64,000 nt of DNA from Kitasatospora phosalacinea. Its GTDB lineage: Bacteria > Actinomycetota > Actinomycetes > Streptomycetales > Streptomycetaceae. Made by a program: the position numbers and the translations under genes. The stretch lies in the NCBI RefSeq assembly GCF_000716545.1, contig NZ_JNWZ01000029.1, positions 28,763-92,762 on the forward strand, written 5' to 3'. Below the pieces are notes generated by a model. That model did not search any database and was not told the DNA's origin. It saw only the letters and a program-made list of their open reading frames with translations. Positions 56,152-64,000 of this stretch are shown here, piece by piece; position 1 is the stretch's first letter, and every line of letters starts with the position of its first letter.

Positions 56152-56187
56152 AAGGGCGCCCCCGGCCGTGAGGCCGGGGGCGCCCTT
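56152..56187. terminator. Bidirectional terminator between divIVA and ileS
   Basis: 16-bp perfect stem (56152-56167 with 56172-56187), GTGA loop, 22 nt after the divIVA stop and 100 bp before the ileS stop. Its symmetry suits both converging transcripts. No long T-run. Confidence 0.85.
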
Positions 56188-56287
56188 CGCCGTGCGCGGC
56201 GCCGTGCGGACGGGGCGCCAGGTCGGTCGCGCGGTTCCCCCGCGCCCCTGGCTGTCGCCTTCCGCCGGGGCGCGGGGGACCGGGAGG

Positions 56288-59419
<3,132 letters not shown>

Positions 59420-59424
59420 GGGGG

Positions 59425-59690
59425 CGTCTACCTCCGGCGGATGCGTGGACTACTGGCTCCGACGGAGGGACGAGACGGCGAGCCGCCCCGCGGTACCACC
59501 CTCCTTGACCGCGCGCGCTGCGGCCCTCTCTTTGGGTTTGCGGCCGGTTCTACTGGGCCCCGGGAAGGGCCGTTCTTCCGGCGGCTCCGGGGTGATCTTC
59601 CCGCCGCGCACACCCCCGGGCTCACACCGCCCCCGGGTCGCTCCTGGCTGCGTACGTCGGTACTCGTCCCATCTGCGCCTTGCAGGGCCC
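59425..59690 (-). promoter_or_regulatory. T-box riboswitch of ileS, probably translational
   Basis: The T-box sequence AGGGTGGTACCGCG occupies 59489-59502 on the minus strand. Upstream in the transcript are a Stem I-like start (GGGACGAGTACC, about 59660-59671) and a specifier codon candidate ATC (59594-59596) in GAAGATCACC, matching isoleucine. A -10-like TACACT (59691-59696) would start the RNA near 59685. Between T-box and start codon there is GTCCCTCCGTC, able to pair with the GGAGG of ileS, and no terminator, so tRNA binding would free the ribosome site. Confidence 0.9.
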
Positions 59691-59764
59691 AGTGTATCGG
59701 CCCCCGCAAGCCGTTTCGCGCACCCGCGAGCCGGAGGCCGGGTGGTTAGCCGGGGGCGATCTGG

Positions 59765-59777
59765 GCACAACTTGTGC
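59765..59777. promoter_or_regulatory. Palindrome GCACAACTTGTGC
   Basis: Perfect 6-bp arms around a single central base, between the ileS promoter and the DksA-like gene. Operator-like; regulator unknown. The remaining bases of 59700-59929 show no gene. Confidence 0.3.
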
Positions 59778-59929
59778 AGCGCCGACCCGGCGGCGGCTGC
59801 GCGGGTGGGATCGGCCAGGCGCTTCGGTATGTCCCGTTGTGGGCTGATTCGATGGGGTTTATCGTTCCGGGACCGGCAAGATCGTCGGGAACCGACGCTT
59901 CTGATCATTCGTGAATGAGGTCGAAAGCC

Positions 59930-60508
59930 ATGGCTGAGAAGGCGACAGGAACCGTGACCAAGAGGTCGCGCGAGGCCGTGGCGGGCGACCCAGGGGAGGG
60001 GACCGTGACTACTGCGCGGCGAAAGACCGGCACCACCGGACACACCGCGGCCACCAGCCGCAACCACGTGCCGGCGGGCACCGGAGCCCGCGGCGGCGCC
60101 GAGTCGGTGGACCCGGCCGACCTGCCCGTCCGCCCCGGGGAGGACCCGTGGACGGCCGAGGAGGTCACCGAGCTGCACGACGAGCTCGCCGCCGACATCG
60201 TCCGGCTGCGGGCCGAGATCGAGGCCTCCGAGGCCGCCATCGCCGGCCTGATGCGGGACTCCAACGACGGCGCGGGCGACGACCAGGTCGACGCCGGCAC
60301 CAAGAACATCAACCGGGAGAGCGAGCTGTCGCTCGCCAACAACGCCCGCGACAGCCTCGCCCAGACCGAGCGCGCCCTGGCCCGGCTGGAGGGCACCGCC
60401 TTCGGCCGCTGCGAGTCCTGCGGCCAGCCCGTCGGCAAGGCCCGCCTGCAGGCCTTCCCGCGCGCCACCCTCTGCGTCAGCTGCAAGGCCAAGCAGGAAC
60501 GCCGCTGA
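59930..60508 (+). CDS. DksA/TraR-family zinc-finger protein
   Basis: 192 residues from ATG 59930 (GAGG 9 nt upstream). About 70 N-terminal residues are basic and disordered ([14 protein letters not shown]); two long helices follow ([37 protein letters not shown]) and a C4 zinc finger [16 protein letters not shown]...CVSCK (C-x2-C-x17-C-x2-C). DksA-like proteins bind RNA polymerase; the acidic coiled-coil tip of true DksA is not evident, so activity is uncertain. Confidence 0.88.
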   Translation: MAEKATGTVTKRSREAVAGDPGEGTVTTARRKTGTTGHTAATSRNHVPAGTGARGGAESVDPADLPVRPGEDPWTAEEVTELHDELAADIVRLRAEIEASEAAIAGLMRDSNDGAGDDQVDAGTKNINRESELSLANNARDSLAQTERALARLEGTAFGRCESCGQPVGKARLQAFPRATLCVSCKAKQERR

Positions 60509-60798
60509 CCGCGGATGCCGGTCGACCGGCGGCCGCGGACCGGACAATCCCGGCCGCGGCGGCCAACGGGGCGGGCGGTGCCGTACCCTCGTCCCCAAGT
60601 ACGTCGACCGGCATTCCACCCGGCGCATTCCACACGGCAGCGGAGCGGATCATCAGCACGCCAGGTTCCCACCAGACCCAGGACGACGCCGTCCCCACCG
60701 TCCTTCCCGCCGGTGCGGGCGAGCCGGCGGTCGACCCGGCCCCCGGGCCGGAGCGGCCGGAGGGCGCCGGTTCGACGGCCGCCGAGGGGGGCCGCGCC

Positions 60799-61341
60799 GT
60801 GGTCCGCCGCCGGCGGATCAGCGTGCTGCTGGCCGTCGCCCTGCTCGCCTACCTGATCGACCTCGGCTCCAAGCTGCTGGTGGTCGCCAGGCTGGAGGGG
60901 CGGGCCGCCCCGATCAAGGTGATCGGCGACTGGATGACCTTCCAGGTGATCCGCAACCCCGGCGCCGCGTTCGGCATGGGCCAGGCCATGACGCTGCTGT
61001 TCACCGCGATCGCCGCCGGCGTCATCGTGGTGATCTGGCGGATCGCCCGCCGCCTCTACAGCCTGCCCTGGGCGATCGCCCTCGGCCTGCTGCTCGGCGG
61101 CGCGCTCGGCAACCTCACCGACCGGCTGTTCCGCGCCCCGTCGGTGCTGCGCGGGCACGTGGTCGACTTCATCTCCGTCCAGCACTTCGCGGTCTTCAAC
61201 CTCGCCGACTCGGCGATCGTCTGCGGCGGCATCCTGGTCGTCCTGCTCTCCTTCCGCGGCTCCAACCCGGACGGCAGCACGCACGGCGGGCCCGCCGCCA
61301 AGGCGCAGGACGGGGCCGAGAAGGACGGCGGCGAGGGCTGA
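60799..61341 (+). CDS. lspA: Lipoprotein signal peptidase LspA
   Basis: 180 residues from GTG 60799 (GAGGGGGG 7 nt upstream), the first canonical start after a -10-like TACCCT at 60584-60589. Four membrane helices; catalytic Asps in [14 protein letters not shown] and [23 protein letters not shown] is the family motif. Cleaves prolipoprotein signals, such as that of the solute-binding lipoprotein in this window. The open frame upstream encodes [11 protein letters not shown], resembling streptomycete LspA N-termini, so translation may begin earlier at a non-standard codon. Confidence 0.88.
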   Translation: MVRRRRISVLLAVALLAYLIDLGSKLLVVARLEGRAAPIKVIGDWMTFQVIRNPGAAFGMGQAMTLLFTAIAAGVIVVIWRIARRLYSLPWAIALGLLLGGALGNLTDRLFRAPSVLRGHVVDFISVQHFAVFNLADSAIVCGGILVVLLSFRGSNPDGSTHGGPAAKAQDGAEKDGGEG

Positions 61342-61363
61342 GCCCCCGCCGCTCCCCGTACCC

Positions 61364-61395
61364 GTGCCCGCCGGACCCCGAGGTCCGGCGGGCAC
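61364..61395 (+). terminator. Hairpin after lspA
   Basis: 14-bp perfect stem (61364-61377 with 61382-61395) with a CCGA loop, 22 nt after the lspA stop. No T-run. Confidence 0.7.
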
Positions 61396-61461
61396 CCGCG
61401 TGTCAGGGGCGCCCCGGCGGGCACAGTGTCCGGGGGACGGGACGGCGGCCGGGGAGGGCGC

Positions 61462-62328
61462 GTGGGGTGGGACGTGGTCTTGCTGCTGTGGTGCGCGGCG
61501 TGGGGCGCGGTGGCGCTGGTCGGGACGGTCCGCTCGCTGGTCGGGGTGACCGCGGCGCAGCGGACGGTCCGGCTGGCCGGGCGGATCCGGACGGTCGGCG
61601 AGGTGCGGCACGGCGCCTCGCGGATCGGCGGCATCCCGGTGACCGTCGCCTGGCGGGACCCGGACACGGGACGGGAGGTCGTCGCGGCGGGCGACGACGG
61701 GCGCGGCGAGACGCTCACCGCGGCCTGGGTGGGCCGGGAGGTCGGGGTCGGCCACCCGCGCGGCCGGCCGGAGGAGCACCGGTTCGCCAACGCCCCCGAA
61801 CCGCCCTCCCGCGGGCTCGGGTGGCCGGCCTTCGCGGCGTTCCTGGTCTACGGGGGGCTGGTGGCGCTGGCCGCGATCCACTGGGCGTGGCCGTGGGCGC
61901 TGGTCGGCGGCGCGGGGCCGTGGGCGCTGGTCGGGCTCCGGTACCTGCCGGCGGCGGTCCGGGACCGGCGCGGGAAGCGGGCGCGGCTGGCCGTGACGGA
62001 GGCCGTGCCGGGCCGGGTCGTCGCGGTGCTCCAAGACGTCCGGATCGACGAGGAGAGCGGCTCCACCCTCACCACCCTCACCCCGGTGGTCGCGTTCACC
62101 ACCCGCGACGGCACCGCCGTCACCGCCCACTGCACCGCGCACCTCGCCGACCCGGCCCGGGCGCGCGGACGCGAGGTGACGGTGCACCACACGCCCGCGG
62201 ACCCGGCCGAGTTCACCCTGGACCCGGCGGCCGACCGGCGCTCGTGGGGGTGGGACCTGGCGGTGCACGTCGCCGCCGTCGCGGTGCTGGCGGCGGTGGC
62301 GGCGGTCGGCGTGGCGCTGCTGGTGTGA
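61462..62328 (+). CDS. DUF3592-type membrane protein
   Basis: 288 residues from GTG 61462 (GGGGAGG 4 nt upstream; GTG 61426 is an alternative). Alternates membrane helices (VVLLLWCAAWGAVALVGTV; WPAFAAFLVYGGLVALAAI; LAVHVAAVAVLAAVAAVGVALLV) with two beta-rich modules carrying the DUF3592 pattern (GVTAAQRTVRLAGRIRTVGEV...PVTVAW and VTAHCTAHLADPARARGREVTV). Function unknown. Convergent with the FMN enzyme gene. Confidence 0.75.
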   Translation: MGWDVVLLLWCAAWGAVALVGTVRSLVGVTAAQRTVRLAGRIRTVGEVRHGASRIGGIPVTVAWRDPDTGREVVAAGDDGRGETLTAAWVGREVGVGHPRGRPEEHRFANAPEPPSRGLGWPAFAAFLVYGGLVALAAIHWAWPWALVGGAGPWALVGLRYLPAAVRDRRGKRARLAVTEAVPGRVVAVLQDVRIDEESGSTLTTLTPVVAFTTRDGTAVTAHCTAHLADPARARGREVTVHHTPADPAEFTLDPAADRRSWGWDLAVHVAAVAVLAAVAAVGVALLV

Positions 62329-62355
62329 GGCCCGGGCGGTGGCGCCGGTGCGGGC

Positions 62356-63873
62356 TCAGGCGGTGAGCAGGGCGGTGATCTCCCCGGCCAGCTCCGGGCC
62401 GAGCCGGCCCCAGCCGTCCTTGTAGCCGTAGACCGAGGCCAGCGTGCGGGCCTCGTAGTCGCCGTTCAGGACCTCGATGTCGTCGGGGGTGATCAGCGAG
62501 GGGTGGGCGACGCCGAGCGCCGAGGAGACCTTGGTCAGCTCCCGGCGCAGGGTGCGCAGGTAGTGCGCGGCCCGGGTGGCCTTCGAGGCCGGGTCGACGC
62601 CGCGGGCCAGCCACGGGTTCTGGGTGGCGATGCCGGTCGGGCAGCGGTCGGTGTGGCACTTCTGGGCCTGGATGCAGCCGATCGACAGCATCGCCTCGCG
62701 CGCCACGTTGACCATGTCGGCGCCCAGCGCGAAGGCCACCGCGGCGTTCTCCGGCAGGCCGAGCTTGCCGGAGCCGACGAAGGTCAGCCGGTCGGTCAGG
62801 CCCAGCTCGGCGAAGGTGCCGTAGACCCGGGAGAAGCCCATCCGGAACGGCAGCGACACCGAGTCGGCGAAGATCCGCGGCGCCGCGCCGGTGCCGCCCT
62901 CGCCGCCGTCGACGGTCACGAAGTCCACGCCCCGGTCGCCGCGCGCCATCATCGAGGCCAGCTCCTGCCAGAAGACCGGCTCGCCCACCGCGCTCTTGAT
63001 CCCCACCGGCAGGCCGGTCTCGGCGGCCAGCAGCTCGACGAAGTCCAGCATCGAGTCGGTGTCGCCGAACGCGCTGTGCCGGGACGGCGAGGCGCAGTCC
63101 TCCCCGACCGGGATGCCGCGGATCGCGGCGATCTCCGGGGTGACCTTCGCGCCCGGCAGCATGCCGCCCAGGCCCGGCTTGGCGCCCTGCGAGAGCTTGA
63201 TCTCGATCGCCCGGACCGGCCCGGAGGCCACCACCTCCTTCAGCCTGGCCAGGTCGAAGCGGCCGTCCGCGGTGCGGCAGCCGAAGTACGAGGTGCCCAG
63301 CTGCAGCACCAGGTCGCCGCCGCCCGCGCGGTGGTACGGGGACAGGCCGCCCTCGCCGGTGTTGTGCAGCGCCCCGGCCTGCGCGGCGCCCGCGTTCAGG
63401 GCGGTGATCGCGGCGCCGGAGAGCGAGCCGAAGCTCATCGCGGAGACGTTGACCACGCTGGCGGGCCGGAACGCCTTGGCGCGCCCGCGCGGGCCGCCCA
63501 GCACCTTGGCCGAGGGCAGCGGGGCCCGCGGGTCGTGCGCGTCCGGCAGCGGGCCGGCGAAGGTGCGCTGCTTCAGGTAGGCGTGGCCCTGGACGTGCGC
63601 GACGTCGACCTCGGTGCCGAAGCCGAAGTAGTTGTTCTCCTCCTTGGCGGAGGCGTAGATCCAGCTGCGCTGGTCGCGGCTGAACGGGCGCTCCTCCTCG
63701 TTGGAGGTCACGATGTACTGCCGCAGCTCCGGACCGATCCGTTCCAGCAGGTACCTGGCGTGCCCGGCCACCGGGAAGTTGCGCAGCAGCGCGTGCCGCT
63801 TCTGCAGCAGGTCGCGGGCCGCGAGCGCGGCCACCGCGGCAGCGGCGGCGGCGCCTATCGTGCGGGCCTTCAT
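62356..63873 (-). CDS. FMN-binding glutamate synthase-like protein
   Basis: 505 residues. N-terminal hydrophobic segment (IGAAAAAAVAALAARDLL) could anchor it to the membrane. The rest is the glutamate synthase central/FMN domain: NVSAMSFGSLSGAAITALN, GEGGLSPYHRAGGGDLVLQ, KLSQGAKPGLGGMLPG, TVDGGEGGTGAAPR, and the Fe-S cysteines CIQAQKCHTDRCPTGIATQ. It lacks the amidotransferase domain of true GltB, so it may be a stand-alone ammonia- or amino-acid-handling enzyme. ATG 63873. Confidence 0.9.
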   Translation of the reverse strand: MKARTIGAAAAAAVAALAARDLLQKRHALLRNFPVAGHARYLLERIGPELRQYIVTSNEEERPFSRDQRSWIYASAKEENNYFGFGTEVDVAHVQGHAYLKQRTFAGPLPDAHDPRAPLPSAKVLGGPRGRAKAFRPASVVNVSAMSFGSLSGAAITALNAGAAQAGALHNTGEGGLSPYHRAGGGDLVLQLGTSYFGCRTADGRFDLARLKEVVASGPVRAIEIKLSQGAKPGLGGMLPGAKVTPEIAAIRGIPVGEDCASPSRHSAFGDTDSMLDFVELLAAETGLPVGIKSAVGEPVFWQELASMMARGDRGVDFVTVDGGEGGTGAAPRIFADSVSLPFRMGFSRVYGTFAELGLTDRLTFVGSGKLGLPENAAVAFALGADMVNVAREAMLSIGCIQAQKCHTDRCPTGIATQNPWLARGVDPASKATRAAHYLRTLRRELTKVSSALGVAHPSLITPDDIEVLNGDYEARTLASVYGYKDGWGRLGPELAGEITALLTA

Positions 63874-63950
63874 GGGCTCATCCCCCCTCGGCTGCGGCCC
63901 CGTCCCCGTCGACCGGGCCGTCTGTGGTGGTGCGGCTCCCGATGCTAGGA

Positions 63951-64000
63951 CTGTCTCTTATACACATCTCCGAGCCCACGAGACCGTACTAGATCTCGTA
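63951..64000 (+). other. Illumina Nextera adapter (assembly artifact)
   Basis: CTGTCTCTTATACACATCT (63951-63969) is the Tn5 mosaic end, followed by CCGAGCCCACGAGAC, the index CGTACTAG and ATCTCGTA, i.e. read-through into the P7 adapter. These 50 bases are not genomic; real sequence ends at 63950. Confidence 0.98.

Overview
The window is a chromosomal segment of a very high G+C actinomycete, almost certainly a member of the Streptomycetaceae (Streptomyces or Kitasatospora). Codon third positions are nearly all G or C, GTG and TTG starts are common, and the gene order follows, from memory, the Streptomyces coelicolor region from about SCO2074 to SCO2130 (lspA, ileS, divIVA, the dcw cluster, metF, pknL-like kinase, aroH/trpEG, macRS, glkA). 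No mobile elements, tRNA or rRNA genes, or CRISPR arrays were seen. Everything except the last 50 bases looks like ordinary vertically inherited chromosome. The last 50 bases (63951-64000) are Illumina Nextera adapter, so this is the raw end of a draft contig.

Layout. 1-7 kb: an SRPBCC lipid-binding protein, an ArsA-like protein with a ruined Walker A motif, a DUF5304-like protein, ROK glucokinase, a phosphodiesterase-fold protein, an esterase and a PlsC acyltransferase. 6.9-8.8 kb: the MacS/MacR two-component system. 8.8-12 kb: a compact minus-strand operon of TRYPCO1 protein, cytosolic trypsin-like protease with an effector-associated-like tail, a single-pass membrane protein with an extracellular domain, and a solute-binding lipoprotein. 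This resembles the protease/EAD/TRYPCO conflict or signalling systems and is the least understood locus here. 12-26 kb: metabolism, namely fused anthranilate synthase TrpEG behind a Trp-codon attenuator, DAHP synthase, Bfd/Bfr iron storage with an iron box, a PASTA kinase, a TPP-riboswitch-controlled thiO-thiS-thiG operon, thiE, a polyprenyl synthase and metF. 27-37 kb: a Gln/Tyr-rich membrane protein, a CrtI-like oxidoreductase, DUF4126, a HEPN-domain protein, a methyltransferase, DUF3040, and a MoxR/DUF58/transglutaminase operon.

37.7-56.1 kb is the division and cell wall (dcw) cluster, all on the plus strand: rsmH, ftsL, ftsI, murE, murF, mraY, murD, ftsW, murG, ftsQ, ftsZ, pgeF, yggS, sepF, yggT, divIVA. 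Most junctions are 4-base start/stop overlaps. The cluster makes lipid II, polymerises septal peptidoglycan (FtsW/FtsI), builds the Z ring (FtsZ/SepF) and drives polar growth (DivIVA). It lacks mraZ and murC. 56-64 kb: isoleucyl-tRNA synthetase with a T-box leader, a DksA/TraR-type zinc protein, lipoprotein signal peptidase, a DUF3592 membrane protein and a glutamate-synthase-like FMN enzyme.

Regulation visible in sequence: TPP riboswitch, T-box, trp attenuator, a DmdR/IdeR-type iron box, GACAC (WhiA-type) motifs before ftsZ, a MacR-like operator near DUF4126, several strong terminators, and a recurring leaderless-gene geometry (TANNNT followed 6-8 nt later by the start codon). All statements rest on reading the sequence; no database search was run.
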